Shown here one piece after another: positions 46,479 to 59,355 of a stretch of 64,000 nt of DNA; position 1 is the first letter of the stretch; every line of letters begins with the position of its first letter. The position numbers and the translations under genes were made by a program. The notes under the pieces were generated by a model. That model was not told the DNA's origin, made no database searches, and saw nothing but the letters and a program-made list of their open reading frames with translations. This DNA comes from Prunus persica (taxonomy: Eukaryota; Streptophyta; Magnoliopsida; Rosales; Rosaceae), in the NCBI RefSeq assembly GCF_000346465.2, contig NC_034014.1, positions 8,515,020 to 8,579,019 of the forward strand, written 5' to 3'.

Positions 46479-49400
46479 ATGTCAGTCTGCTCGCCACCGC
46501 CATCGCATTCCCACCTCCCAAACGCCGTCGTTTCGAACTCCGTCCCCGAATTTAGAATTCCTCTGCAATGTCCCCAAAACCCTAAACTCCATTTCGAGCT
46601 CACAAACTCCTTAAAGCTGGTGGCTTCACGCCATTCCTCGTTTCGTAACCGCCGGTTCTATTTCAATTGCGCGGGATGGGACACGACCTTTGTTGAGGGA
46701 CAGAATGGTGATTTCACGGTGGCAGAAGCTAGGGTTTCTGAGCCGAGAATAGATGGCTCCGGTGGAGGCAATGATGGTGGTGATGGTGGTGATGGTGGAG
46801 ATTCATTTGATGGTGGAGATTCATTTGGTGGTGGAGGAAGAGGTGGAGAAGGAGAAGGAGATGGTGGTGATAAGGGTGGGGAGGGAGATGAGTTTGGGCC
46901 ATTGTTGAAGTTTGATGAGGTGATGAAGGAGAGTAAAGCTCGGGGCGTGAAGCTTCCTCAGGACATGGTTGAGGCTGCGAAGACTACTGGGCTTCGGGAA
47001 GTGTTTCTTCAACGCTACTTGGATTTGCAGGTTTAAAGTTTTGCCTTTGGTCTCCATTTCTATTGAAAAATCTTCATATATATGGTTTTTTGCTAAGTTG
47101 CTTATTGGGTTTCTAATTTATATATATATATACACACACACACACACGCACATATAAATATTTGAATTTCAGGGGTCAGTTTGGCCACTGGGCTTTTTGA
47201 TGAAGTACTGCTCTATGCTACGAAATCGTATGCTGGCTGATCCTTCCTTTCTTTTTAAAGTTGGGACAGAGGTTTGTTTTCGTGATCTTTCTTTTTGGTA
47301 AATATTGTTTTTGAGTAATTTGTGTTTCAAGTCGAGGGACTGTAAATCATTAGTGCTCGTGAAAGAATTGTAGCTCTGCGTTTTTCACTGTAAATATCAG
47401 TAATTGAGTTTGTGGGTCATTGTTTGCATTGGTGATAGTCCTATGAATTCCATTAAATATACCTTGCCTTCAAATTGGACCATTACATTTGATAGTTGTT
47501 GATCTTGTTGAATACTGAAGAAATTTCTCTTCCTCAACTCTTTTGTAATGCAGATAGTCATAGATTCTTGTTGTGCAACATTTGCAGAAGTTCAGAAAAG
47601 GGGAAAGGATTTCTGGGCTGAGTTTGAGTTGTACGCTGCTGATCTTTTGGTTGGAATAGCTGTTGACATTGCTTTGGTTGGCATGTTGGCACCCTATGCT
47701 CGAATTGGAAAGCCATCAGTATCACGAGGATTATTTGGACGCTTGCAACATGCTTGTGCGGCCCTTCCTAGCAGGTTAGCACTGCAAGGCAGCAATTTAG
47801 GAACTAATATTCTGCTGAATTTTATCTTATATAATATGTCCATAATTACTGCGCTTGACCTGCGTGTGGCAAGAGCTCAACAAGTATTGATATTGTATTA
47901 TTTACCCCTAATTTATTCCATCTTACCAGTCGCCTCCGTTTCTATTTTTAATTAATTTCATTTTAATTAAAAATAGGACACATACCCAGTGGAAAAAGGA
48001 CCTTGTGATGAATTTTTGGAAATCATGAATTTTTCTTCATCATTCAGCTCTTCTTTGATATCTAGAAACTGTTAATGTCGAAGTTTCTTATCCAATTATG
48101 TTGACCAGCATAAATTGGTATCTTTTGGTTCCTCCTTGGGTTAGATAGGCTCTCTTGTTGGATGCACGATCATCATCATTTGTATGCATCAGACCTATTG
48201 TTGGCTCCAAAAATTTGTTTATATCTTCTTTTGATGTCATTGTTTTGCACATTGCAAATCTGCTAGAACTAAACGTTAGCTATTATTTTCACGACCTCAT
48301 TGCATGGTTTAGTACAATGAGGATCCAGTTACATTTTGATACTGAATTTGTCTGCTTCCAGATACTTAGACTCAGTATAAAAGGGTTTTCGGTGACTTTG
48401 AAATAGGAGAGTATCCTCAATATATCTCTGATAACATGAATAAGGATATTGATCTTATTGTCTCTGTTCATTGAAAGATGATGAAAGATGCTGTTTCCCA
48501 TCATTATTCTTTAATTACTCTTTTGGTGCTTCCAATAATTTGTAGGCCCACATGTGCCCCCATGTGCCCCCCATGACTAACTAGCAGTCACTTTTCCAAA
48601 TGTGGAACTCAGGGCTGCCTCTTTCTGACCTCTTAACTGTGTTCTTATCTTATCTCCCACAGTTGGTTTCAAACCAATGATTCTTTCTAGCATTCTTCCT
48701 TCGTGAAGCTTTGGATGATCTTGAATAAGTTAATCACTGTACACTATTCCTCATATGCAGTGTCTTTGAAGCTGAAAGGCCGGGATGTAAATTCTCAGTG
48801 AAGCAGAGAGTAGCCACATACTTCTATAAGGTACAAGATCTTAATATTGATGTTGTCTTATTCTTCCTGTTATGCAACTGACAAGTTATTATTGGTTAGA
48901 TGCCCTCTGGGTTGTAAATATTGAAGAGAATGCCCCATCGAGGGATGGAGTTTTTTTAATTTTTCTTTAGTTTCTAAACGAAATTCCTGTTTAATGATTT
49001 GCGCTTTTTCTATACCAGTTTCCTGTACCATTCTTATTTCTCTACAGCCCAAATCTGGGTTCTAGTTGTGCTATGTTTATCTTTAATTGATTGGTACGTG
49101 TTGGTCCAGGGTGTGTTGTATGGATCAGTTGGCTTTGTATGTGGTCTTATTGGACAAGGAATTGCAAATTTTATCATGAATGCCAAACGGTATGCTTTTC
49201 TATCTTTATAATTTCTACAGTATTTCTCCCTTTTTTGCCAGACCTTAGTCTCTCTTGCTTGGTATCCACTGTTAAATGTATCTTTTAAGTATGCATACTT
49301 CTATATACTTGAAAGAGAGGGAAACACATGAGACCTGAGATTTAATGTGATTTCATTCTCCTCTTGAATTTTGAATAATTTGAAATCACTGAGAGGTACA

Positions 49401-51390
49401 TTTTCTTTTGTTTCCATTCAGGCTCATCTACCACCTCTTCAGGTTGACCAGAAAATGAAATTTTGTTTATTTTCTTTAAATTAATATCAGAGTGAGGTGG
49501 TTAGATGAAGGTCTTTTCCTGACCTGCAGGGAAAGGGGTCTTAAGTCGTTTAAATGTAGGTGCAAAACTTGATTATCTTCAGAATACACTGAATGGAACT
49601 TCTACTAGAATCGTGCATGAATATTATTTTACCATCAAGTTCATTGATGAAACACTCATCATGTTGCCTGCCAAGCTAGTGGGAAAAAAAGAATGGCTTG
49701 GGACCATAAATCACTAAGGAGCATACGAATTATGCATCTTTTTCTAGTTGTTTCCCTCTTCGTAATTTATACTGAAAAACCTGAATTGGGTTTTTGGTCG
49801 TTTCAAATATTTGAAGTGTCAGGCAGTTTCTGTTATATATATAATATACATGGAGCTTTAGTTGAGGGATCCCTCAAATAAGCTTACTTGAGGGACAGTA
49901 GGGCCCACTCCGTATTGTATTTCACTAATTCAAACAGTCTATTTTGTAGAAACTCATTCAAAGATCATCTCTACAAAAAATCACTTGAATCCGATATCAT
50001 TTGACTACTCAATTGAATTATTGAAATTTTAGTACTTTCTTGAAGCACCGTGTTCATTGATTTTGTTGGACACAATTGGATATCGAAACGGTTTCTGATT
50101 TGCCTAATTTTTTGCTAGGATGATCTATGAATGAAGACTTAAAAAATCGATGGTTTGGATCGTTGAAAAAAAATTCGTATGGGACCCTTAAGGGTATCCC
50201 TCAAATAATTTATTTGAGGGATCCCTCAATAGAAGGGGACTGACTGTAATATATATATATATATATATATCTCTCTCTCTCTCCCTCTCATATTTTATTT
50301 ATCATCAGGAGCATAAAGAAGACAGAAGAGGACATACCTGTGCCGCCTCTTGTGAAAAGTGCTGCTCTTTGGGGTAGGTCCTGTTCTTTTTGTTCTGATT
50401 TTAATTATTTCCATCATCAAGTTTTTTTATTTATTTTTAAGTCTGAAACCTTTATAGTCATTGCACTGTTTACTTTTGTCCATTTATTATGCAAACGGCT
50501 CTGTCTTCGTACTGACATCAAGGAATAAAATCTAAACTAGAAGAATACATAAACATAATTGAACAAATAAATCAGATCCTTGTTCTGGTTTGATAAATCC
50601 AAACGAAACTTCAAAGTTTTTAGTAAAGAAACTTAACTATTAAGCATGGAATTTGATCGTTCCATAAATAATTAGTAGTGGTTATTTACCTTGGTGCTCG
50701 TTTAGAACATAATTTAGAGAGCTTTTTCCTAGAATAAAAATACTCTGCACATACATAAATTTGATTTCTTGACTAAATTATAAAAATAAAATACTTAAAT
50801 CGTTGTAATTGATAAGTATGTATGTGTGTCAAATAAACATGTATATTAATAAACAGTGACTTAGTTGTTATTCCTGTAGGATGGGCTATCCAGGATAACA
50901 TTTTCTGTTTAATGTGATACGCATCTTATGATATGGGAATGTTATTATATGATGCTTGCACACAACTTTTGTTTCTGCAATCTGCACTTAAAATGAAGAG
51001 CACAGTATATTCCTGCCATTTGATTCCTTTTTTCTGATATCGTAAATGGAGTCTATCTCAATACTTTTGACTTCACAATACAGTTTTCTTTATAACATTA
51101 TTTGCTAGTGTGCTTGCACTAAAAGATAACATTGATGTAGTACGTAGTACAACCTCCGCCCACTTGTTACGCTAATTGTTTTGCTCTCTGAATCAGGTGT
51201 TTTTCTTGCTGTCTCGTCCAACACTCGTTACCAGATTGTAAACGGTCTGGAAGGGCTTGTTGAAGCATCACCGTTGGCAAAGCGTGTGCCACCTGTTGCA
51301 ATGGCATTTACCATAGGTGTACGATTTGCCAACAATATTTACGGCGGTATGCAATTCGTAGATTGGGCTAAATTGAGTGGAGTGCAATAG
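46479..51390 (+). CDS. RETICULATA-related protein, chloroplastic (DUF3411)
   Basis: Seven exons in phase: 46479-47030, 47173-47271, 47554-47774, 48761-48830, 49110-49189, 50309-50373, 51197-51390; 426 residues. A Ser/Pro-rich start (MSVCSPPPSHSHLPNAVVSN) fits a chloroplast transit peptide. Then come a Gly/Asp-rich stretch (residues ~90-140, GGDGGDGGDSFDGG type), a soluble helix-rich part (LKFDEVMKESKARGVKLPQD) and the membrane-bound DUF3411 core: IVIDSCCATFAEVQKRGKDF, SVFEAERPGCKFSVKQR, GFVCGLIGQGIANFIM, PVPPLVKSAALWGVFLAVSS, GVRFANNIYGGMQFVDWAKL. The family sits in the plastid envelope and affects leaf mesophyll and vein pattern. Length is close to RETICULATA and RER1; I cannot decide between them. 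Intron 5 holds a MITE. Confidence 0.93.
47119..47151. repeat. (TA)n(CA)n microsatellite in RETICULATA-related intron 1
   Basis: A TATATATA run passes directly into CACACACA, ending about 20 bases before the intron's acceptor site. A second compound repeat (AT)n(CT)n sits at 50249-50285, just upstream of exon 6. Confidence 0.9.
49852..50240. mobile_element. MITE with GAGGGATCCCTC inverted ends, copy 2 (long form)
   Basis: The left end (GTTGAGGGATCCCTCAAATA) is matched by an inverted right end (TTATTTGAGGGATCCCTCAA). Like the 151-bp copy at 5609-5759 it has GGGCCCACTCCGTATTGTAT next to the left arm, but it carries an extra ~240 bp inside. It lies in intron 5 of the RETICULATA-related gene, and the splice sites are unaffected. 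Confidence 0.8.
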
Positions 51391-52275
51391 CAGCAGCAAT
51401 GCATACCAATTAATTACCAACTATAGAGTGACAGATTTTGCTTCCAGTTCTCAAATGCTAAATGGTTGTGTATGTTCTTTATATTTTTGACTCAGATTTA
51501 GTCTGCTATAGATCACCCCAAAAGGAGGGGGCTAGATCATTTTGCTGGGGGCTTGATAATATATTGCTTATGTTAGTGATAAGAAACAATGCCTTGTGTT
51601 CATGAATCATGCATCTTATGATCTGCCTCTCATCTACCTCTATCTTCACTGAACCATAGTAATCATAAACCCCCCGAATTGAAAACCTGGTAAGACTTTC
51701 ATTTACCATGGATTCACAGCCACTGGCTAGTGGCAGCCTCTGCATTTTTCCCAATGCCATAAAGACACCCTTTGATTTGTTTGCATCACCCAACATTGTA
51801 CCCACGTTGCGCTTATTATTTTATCTTTTTATCAGGTTGTGGTTTCTTTTGTTAAGTAACCACATTTGTGATGCTTCAAGCAACTACATTTGTGATGGAA
51901 ATTGATCTAATAATCTTGATGAAGTAACCTTAATTTGTGGGTTATTTTCTCTACACTTGTGAGAGCTTGTAGTTTATAAACCATTTACCTTTACACCTTA
52001 AGCCACAACAGTTCGAGCATTCTTCTCTCTTTTTGAACTTTCTTGTATCAAAAGAAAGAGATAAATGCTCAAATGTGATTAAAACACACATTTTACTCTA
52101 GAAAACATATCGACCAAAAGCTTCATTTAAATCTTTTTTACAATGATGTTATGTACATACTAACAAGATTTATTATTTGTTGTAAAAAATGCTATAACTT
52201 TATTTCAAGTCCTTTTAAATAGAAAATGACTACAAAGAAAATTGAAACTTGAAAAACAAAATCACTATTTTATTT
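51391..52275. other. 3' flank of the RETICULATA-related gene
   Basis: The 3' UTR probably covers the first part of this stretch. No gene is supported in the remainder. Confidence 0.45.
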
Positions 52276-53501
52276 TGGGTGCATTTTTGCTCACCACCTT
52301 AACCTTGAGTGTACCCTCACCACTCCTTTGAAAAGTTGACACATGTCCATGGGTTTAACTATAGTTAATTCTTTATTTTTTTTATTTATTTGATAACATT
52401 ATTATGAGGGAGAAACAATACTTCAATAAGATTTTTCTTGATTTACCCTTATTAACCTAGCGAACTTTTCACTTTTCTAAATTAATTAACAACTACCCAA
52501 ATAAATAATTGGCAATCGGCTTTATATCCCGTGCTTTAATATGAATATCAATTCACATGCTTCAATACTTTGAAGAACACACCCAGATACTTTGAATCTC
52601 AATTGGCTTTAGTTAACTCCTTTTATACATGCCCAAAAGTTGCACTATTCTTCAATTGCAAGCTTCGTCCATTTGTTCAGTGAAAGATAGGTAATAATCC
52701 ATGTTGCTTTTTTTTTTCTTCTTTTTTTTAGTACTTTGTATTGCTTGATTATTTTTTATACTTTGGTGATTACTTTGCATTATTTAGTTTTTTTAGTCCA
52801 TGATGTTGGTATCGTCTTTACTGGAGAATCAAGACTAGCACATAAAGGAATGATAGAATGAACCGTATTGCAGAGCAAGAGGAATGAGACAATGAAGGGT
52901 ACTATTGCAAAGCTTGGTTCCTTCATCGTTTTTGGAATTTCTGCAACTCCAATATATTTTGCTCCTATGGAGTAAGCTTTATTCAGAATAATAAAACCAG
53001 AATTAATTAGTCCAGAACTTGCAACGTTAAAATTAATTGGTTGGAAACTTGCAACATCATAATTAATTCATCGGTTGAAGAAAGAAAACAGGTTCAAGGA
53101 TATTGCAACGTAATAATATATTGAAGAGCGGTGTAACTTTTGGGCGTGTATAAAAGGAGTTAACTAAAGCCAATTGAGATTCAAAGTATCTGGGTTTGTT
53201 CTTCAAAATATTGAAGCCTATGAATTGATATTCATATTAAAGCACGGGACATAAAGCCAATTGCCATTTATTTATTTGGGTAGTTGTTAATTAATTTAGA
53301 AAAGTGGAAAGTTTGCTAGGTTAATAAGGGTAAATCAGGAAAAATCTTATTGAAGTATTGTTTCTCTCTCATAATAATGTTATCAAATAAATAAAAAAAT
53401 AAAGAATTAACTATAGTTAAACCCATGAACATGTATCAACTTTTGAGAGGAGTGGTGGTGAGGGTATACCTAGGGTTAAGATGGTGAGCAAAAATGCACC
53501 C
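52276..53501. mobile_element. Long-TIR Mutator-like element (MULE) with 9-bp target duplication
   Basis: The ends TGGGTGCATTTTTGCTCACC and GGTGAGCAAAAATGCACCC are inverted. The inverted arms run about 380 bp each (to about 52655 on the left, from about 53125 on the right) with scattered substitutions. The element is flanked by a direct ATTTTATTT (52267-52275 and 53502-53510). Long arms plus a 9-bp duplication identify Mutator type. The ~470-bp middle has no transposase. It holds a short frame starting ATGAAGGGTACTATTGC (27 codons, hydrophobic), which could be captured host sequence. Confidence 0.88.
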
Positions 53502-53790
53502 ATTTTATTTATAAAATGCACCCATTTTATTTATAAAGAAAACATTAAATTTTAACCGAGTTTCTCTCTTCCGCCTCTCTCTTCTCCTTCAACGAGTTTC
53601 TCTTCCCTCGACCCGCTTCCGTCCGGTGAGAGGTGTCTCATCCTTCTCCTATATTCTCCCTCTTTCTCCTCCACCTCCACCTGCTCAGAGATCCCACTGC
53701 CGCGACGAAAACCAGGATAACAGAGGCGAAACCCTCGCAGGTGGGTTTCAGATTCTGAAGATTTGAGCTTCAGACTCAGAGACGCTGAAG
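53502..53790 (+). promoter_or_regulatory. Upstream region of Rf-like PPR pseudogene
   Basis: It starts with a small tandem duplication (CACCCATTTTATTTATAAA-type, 53497-53537) next to the MULE end. A CT-rich leader-like stretch follows at 53560-53680, before the first ATG. Confidence 0.4.
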
Positions 53791-55123
53791 ATGATTATGA
53801 GGATGTGGAGACCTGCTTCTACTTATCCCAACCTACGCAGACACAGAGGAGGTATGCCTTTTCTTGAATCTAGTGTTCTCTTCAACAATTACTGGGGGGC
53901 TTTGTTTCATTCTCAATGTTCAGAGCGAAGAAAATATAAAAACACATACAAGGCTCGGCAGTTTGAGAGCAATTCAAACTCACCCGAAATCACTGATCTT
54001 GAGGACGCTTTGAATTTGTTCAATTCGATGCTTCAAACGCGTCCTCTGCCTTCAATTGGCGATTTCAATAAATTATTGGGTCAAGTTGCGAAATTGAAAC
54101 ATTATTCTGCTGCCATCTCTTTGTGTAAGCAAATGGATCTGTTGCCAATTCTTCCTAACGTCTCTACTCTAAACGTGATTAACTGCTTTTGTCATCTGGG
54201 CCAAATGGGCGGTAGCTTATCGGTCTTGGCAAAGTTGTTCAAGTTTGGTTTTCAACCCGACGCTGCCACCTACAACACTCTAATCAAGGGCTTCGTTATG
54301 GAGGATAGAATTTCTGAGGCAGCAGCACTTTTCTGTAAAATGCTGGCGGACGCACCCTCATATTCCTTTACCAAATTAGGACATCCTAATCCCAGGACAC
54401 ATATCTTTAGGGGAATTCACTATTATACCCAATATGGGGGCCCAAATTATAAAAATACCCTATATGAAATAGACTTTAGAAACACACCCAAAGCCCATTT
54501 ACAACATAACAAAAAAGCTTTTAACTTCTTATAAATTACAAAACTACCATCAATTTCTTAAAACAAGCCCAACCCCAAAATCTCATAAAAATACCCAAAA
54601 CACTCAATAGGGCATCAAAGTAATTTAATAATCAATATTAAATTCAATAAGGCCAGCTATCATCTTTTGGGTTTTTTTTGGGTTTGTTTATAAAAATTCA
54701 ATTATGTAGGGTTTATTTATAATATTAGTGCTAGAAATGGGTATATCACTAAATATCTCTATCTTTACCCATTTAGGACAACCTAATGTCAGGACATTTA
54801 CGGTAATGATTAGTGGACTTTGTAGCAAGGGCCGAATTAATGAAGCGGAAAACTTACTTACACTAATGAAGGAGAGGGGTTGTTCTCCAAATGGTTGCAC
54901 CTACAACACAATTATTCGAGGGTGTATCAATAATAAAGAGACATCAAGGGCGATCAGACTAGTTCAAGAAATGGCAGACATGGGTTTCGCTGCAGATAAT
55001 TCAACCATGAAATGGGTAGTTGATTTATTGTCCAAGGATAAACTAGATCCTGAATTGGTTAAACGTATTTGGTATTTTAAATTATTTTACACAGTTCTTA
55101 AACGTAAGAATCACTCCATATAA
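53791..55123 (+). pseudogene. Rf-like pentatricopeptide repeat (PPR) gene, broken
   Basis: An N-terminal Arg-rich, probably mitochondrial leader (MIMRMWRPASTYPNLRRHRG) is followed by PPR repeats: ALNLFNSMLQTRPLPSIGDF, KHYSAAISLCKQMDLLPILP, PDAATYNTLIKGFVMEDRIS. After about residue 190 the frame leaves PPR sequence and enters AT-rich DNA (54375-54765). PPR coding resumes at about 54760 in another reading frame block: QPNVRTFTVMISGLCSKGRI, CTYNTIIRGCINNKETSRAI. The central repeats are lost; an intact member of this P-class family would have a dozen or more. Near-direct repeats of ~35 bp (TTAGGACATCCTAAT and TTAGGACAACCTAAT) flank the foreign stretch. It cannot make a normal protein. Confidence 0.85.
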
Positions 55124-56388
55124 AAGCTAGCTGTGCTTCAGAAACTTCTTTTCCTTCATCTTTTTTGGGTGAAATTGGGGGTGACTTTTCCTTCATTTTT
55201 CCTATTAAAGTTGTGTACTGTGCTTTAGCAATCTTACAAGTGCCTTGGGCTATCCTACCTATTCAATTGATTTTGAGATGGATGCCTAAATTCTTCTTAT
55301 AGGATCAGAGCATGTTCGCCCACGATTGTTAGGCCGAGAGGCCACACGTACTTTCATCCGATATAAGTTGTCCATGTGTTTGGCTCATAAAAGGTATCTA
55401 ATTTTGCATCGTTGTGGCATTATATAATGTGAATTTTGCTTCGTTTCTGTTTTAGGTTTTGAAAACAATCTTAATTTTGCATCATTTTGATGATACCCAC
55501 CTAATGTTGAGAGAAATATCTTACTTTGAAAATGCGAGTTGTTGCATAAATGCCTTTTATGGTATCAGAGCATCCTATGCGTCTAACAATTATGTGAGCT
55601 CCCACGTAACTCAATATGCATTGTTCATTGTTAAGGTTCAAGTAATGCCACGTGAGGTAGCGTATTGAGAGATATCTCACATCAAAAATGTGAGGTCTTG
55701 CATAATGGCTTATAAGGGGTTGAGATACTTAAACTCATTCACATTACAGAAAATATTAGTCCTAATATTCTTTTGATAAACAAACGCATAAGTATTGTCA
55801 TTCCAAATTCAAGATGAAATTTGCCCATCAATTATCACTTCTAGGTTTCTAATAATAAAATTTGACCCAATATTACACATAAATCTATTGAAAAAGAAAA
55901 AGAAAATAGAAAACCCATTATAACCACACAAAAAAACCAACAGATGTGACCTTTTTATGTTTTCATGCGAACCTTCAACCTTCTATTAACCATTATTAGA
56001 GCACTCCTTATGCATATGCAATCAAATCCAATATCAGCTTGCATAAACAAATTCTAGAAAGACCAAATATCAGATGTACTAGCAAGAAGAAAGAAGTTCT
56101 ATTTGACCAAGAACTCTTTACGATTCTATATACCCAAATGAAAAAATAAATCTGACTACCCAACTGAAGACAAGGATTATTAAAAGCTTTGATACACAGA
56201 CTTTTTTATTATAAAATTTGAAGAATTCACTTGTGGAAATTACAAGAAACTAAAAAATACATCAATCAATTACGCAAGAGAGTCCAACTAAAATTCACAA
56301 TGAGCTATCAGGAAACCTTAAAAAGGCTCAGAGTTTCCAAGTATCAAATTAAAAAAATGAATTCAACAGGAACACAGGTTCAACTAAC
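55124..56388. other. Intergenic DNA
   Basis: 55124-55330 is the 3' flank of the PPR remnant. 55400-55720 contains two similar sentences (TTATGGTATCAGAGCA-like, TTTTATGGTATCAGAGCATC at 55556) of the kind found in copia-type LTR/PBS junctions, but no element could be delimited. Nothing else is supported. Confidence 0.35.
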
Positions 56389-56650
56389 CTCCATTGAGCC
56401 AAAGAGTGAGGGGCTTCTTGCCAGGCTCCTTGCTCCTCCCAGCTTTCACATCCACATCAACATACCCAGCATACTGCTTGAACCCAACAGTTGGCTGATT
56501 AGGCAACCTCACCACCAGATCCGGTGAAAAGGATCAAAGGAACCAACCACCATTGAGACAAACAATGAGGGGCTTCTTTGTCGGTGTCTGTTTCTGCTTC
56601 AACAAAGTTGCAGAATACTGCTGGGATAGAAATTCTGTTTTTACTGTGTA
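56389..56650 (-). pseudogene. Serine carboxypeptidase-like gene, N-terminal fragment
   Basis: On the minus strand 56522-56389 reads [20 protein letters not shown], then [20 protein letters not shown] and WLNG before a GT donor: the start of the mature class II serine carboxypeptidase-like (SCPL) fold. To its right, about 56640-56540 gives a second partial copy of the neighbouring segment (FVEAETDTDK, then LNGG in shifted frame), so the exon is duplicated and scrambled. Further pieces of such a gene lie at 61411-62487. The Gypsy element starts 40 bp to the right. Confidence 0.75.
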
Positions 56651-56690
56651 ATCTTGCTGAGATAGAGGCCTTGGGATGTAGCATGCATAG

Positions 56691-57114
56691 TGTCACGGCC
56701 CGCATGTTCAAGGCCCAACCCATTGGATTGATTATGCTAGACCTCTTAGCCCACATGTCCAGATTCGTTGTACAGTAGTAGGTAGACTACAGTTGGTAAC
56801 AGTAGTTGGTAGATGCCGGTAGGTGACATTGTATCTTAGCCACCTACCATGATGGTAGGTGGGATAGAGAAAGTATATAAGGAGGATGACACAATGTGTA
56901 TCCTCACCTCACAACTTGTAAAGCATTGAGTAGCAATACAAGCATATATTCCCCCAAACTTTCTTAAGCGTTTTTACTGTGTTCTTGCTCTTGCGATTGT
57001 TCTTTGCTTGGTTCGATCTTGTATTGTACGAAGGAGGCTGACTTAGCTTGTTGGAGAGGCGATCAAGTCTAAGGCCGCACGGAAGGAAGACTCCGAAAAA
57101 GTCATCCTGTGACA
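56691..57114 (+). repeat. Gypsy 5' LTR
   Basis: It contains a TATATAAGG box at about 56874 and TTGTAAAGCATTGAGTAGCA downstream, where transcription and R region probably lie. It is nearly identical to 60337-60760. Confidence 0.92.
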
Positions 57115-57153
57115 GTTGGTATCAGAGCGAAAGCTCGAATAATTCGAAGAAGC

Positions 57154-58362
57154 ATGTCGAAGAGCGGATCAGATGTGGAGACAGACTTGTCCAAGGTCAA
57201 TATGGATCGTGGGGGCAAATCAAAGAGGGAACGATCTAGAGATGTGGTAGCCATGATGGAGAAGCGGCTTTCTAAGATGAAGATTGCCATGGTCGAGTTC
57301 GATCAGCGACTCGAGGAGGACGTTCTTACGAAGACGAGCTTCAAAGCTTTGGTGGAAGAGCTTCAAGGCCAATTCCATGGAGCCCTTAACTTCGCGCTAG
57401 ACATCATCAAGCTAGATGTTCAAACCAAGATGGATCACTTCTTAGCGGAGCTTACTTCACTTCGTGATGAGGTGAAGGATGTGAAGGGAGATTGGGCTTT
57501 GTGCAAGGAAGCTGTCTTGAACAAGACTCGGACTCCGAAGGAACCCCAGGTGCTAGATTCTTTCAAGCCCAAATCCTATAATGGGAAGAGGGAGGTGAAG
57601 GAGCTGGACACTTTCTTGTGGAATATCAAAAGGTATTTCAAGTATCTGAAGCTCGATGATGATGAGCCCAAGATCAATACGGCAACATTGTTTCTCGCCG
57701 ATAATGCTCTCATGTGGTGGCGTCGTCAATCTATAGAGATCGAATAAGGTACGTTTACATTTGAGACTTGGGAAGATTTTAAGAAGGATATTATGTTGCA
57801 TTTCTATCCTGAGAATGCCAAGTATGAGGCAAAGGAGAAGCTGAGATGGCTAAAGCAAACTGGGAGCGTGAAAGACTATGTCACCACGTTCACCAACCTG
57901 TTGTTCGAGGTGCCTAGCATGACAGATGAAGACAAGCTCATGTACTTCATGAGTGGCCTACAGAATTAGGCCAAGCTGGAGTTACAAAGGAGACACATCC
58001 AAACCTTGTCAGAGGCAATTGCTGCAGCTGAGTCTCTTGTTGAGTTCAAGAGGAGTGATCAAGGCGACTACAAGTTCAAAGGAAAGAAAGGTGGCAATGG
58101 ATCTGGTGGGGAAGAAAACAAGCCAAAAGAGGATAGCAGGTCAGGAGACAAGTCTGACGGTCACAAGTCATCCTGGAAAAAGAATGACAAAGGTGACAAG
58201 GGGAAAGACAAGTCGAAGCTAGCTTGTTACTTGTGCGATGGAGCTCACATGATGCGGGATTGTCCGCAAAAGAAAGCTCTGAATGCTATGAACCAAGTGA
58301 AGGAAGATGAGGCCGACAAGGAAGCAAGAATGGGGGCCATTCACCGCTTGAATGCTGTATAG
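57154..58362 (+). pseudogene. Gypsy Gag with zinc knuckle
   Basis: The frame MSKSGSDVETDLSKVNMDRG leads into a coiled-coil-like part, then the retrotransposon Gag core (KPKSYNGKREVKELDTFLWN, LFLADNALMWWRRQ). An in-frame TAA at 57745 interrupts it, and another stop follows near 57967 (QN-stop). The frame continues to a CYLCDGAHMMRDCP zinc knuckle, then ALNAM. The knuckle has spacing CX2CX3HX4C, seen in this plant Gypsy group. The stops at conserved places show decay. Confidence 0.85.
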
Positions 58363-58380
58363 AACAAAGTCGCTCAACCA

Positions 58381-59355
58381 CAGGTTCAGGCTAAATGAGT
58401 GATGTTCGTCAACTCGATGGTGAATGGCAATACAACCCGTTGCCTGGTGGATACAGGTGCCTCGCACAACTTTATGTCCGTGCAGGAAGCAAAGAGACTT
58501 GGGTGTCGAGTCTCGAAGGAAGCAGGCAGTATGAAGACGGTGAATTCAACTGCCAAGCCAATTAATGGAGTAGCTCATGGTGTGGAGCTACACATTGCCA
58601 CTTGAAAAGAAGTAGCTGACTTCTCTGTGATCCCGATGGATAACTATGATGTCGTGCTAGGAATGGAGTTCATGGACGAGGTAAAGGCATTTCCCATTCC
58701 ATTTTACAATACTATGTGCATTGCATAGGGTGAAGCAATGTCATGCATGGTGTCAGTGGTAAGGCAATAAGGCGAGTCGAAGCTCTTGTCAGCCATGCAA
58801 CTTTTCGAGTCTTAGAAGAAGCGCGAACCGACGTTCCTTGCAACTATGAAGACGGACACAGTTGAGAAGGAAGTCAAACCAGTCCCTAAAGTGATGGAGG
58901 CAGTCCTTAAGGAGTTTGCAGATGTCATGCCCAAGGAGCTGCCCAAAGCCTTAACACCTAGGAGAGAGGTGGATCATGCATTCGATGAGTTGAAGAGGGC
59001 ACCTATGGAGGAACCAACGCTGAGACTACCCGATCTTAGCAAACCTTTGGAGGTACACATTGATGCATTATATTTTGCTATTGGTGGTGTATGCATGCAG
59101 GATGGACACCTATTGGCTTCCGAGAGTCGGAAGCTCAGTGACACGGAGCAGAGGATACGAGAGGGCTTGTTGCATGATCCCCAAACCAAAAGTCTGTTGG
59201 AGCTTATCAAAGATGGGAAGACAAGAAGATTTTGGCTCGATGATGGTGTTCTTTATGCAACAGGGAAGAAGATCTATGCTCCAAGGTGGGACAATCTGAG
59301 GCACTATGTGAGTGTCAACCAACGAGATTGGGCAAAATTGTTGGATGTTGCTTAG
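58381..59355 (+). pseudogene. Gypsy protease with reverse transcriptase/RNase H remnants
   Basis: The aspartic protease motif CLVDTGASHNFMS is intact at about 58442. The following frames have several stops. Near 58890-58960 the typical reverse transcriptase lead-in appears (FADVMPKELPK, then REVDHA). It is joined abruptly to RNase H-like sequence (LRLPDLSKPLEVHIDA, ALYFAIGGVCMQDG) and then to an integrase zinc-region piece (DGVLYATGKKIYAP). The catalytic reverse transcriptase block (the YxDD region) is missing altogether. Confidence 0.8.
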
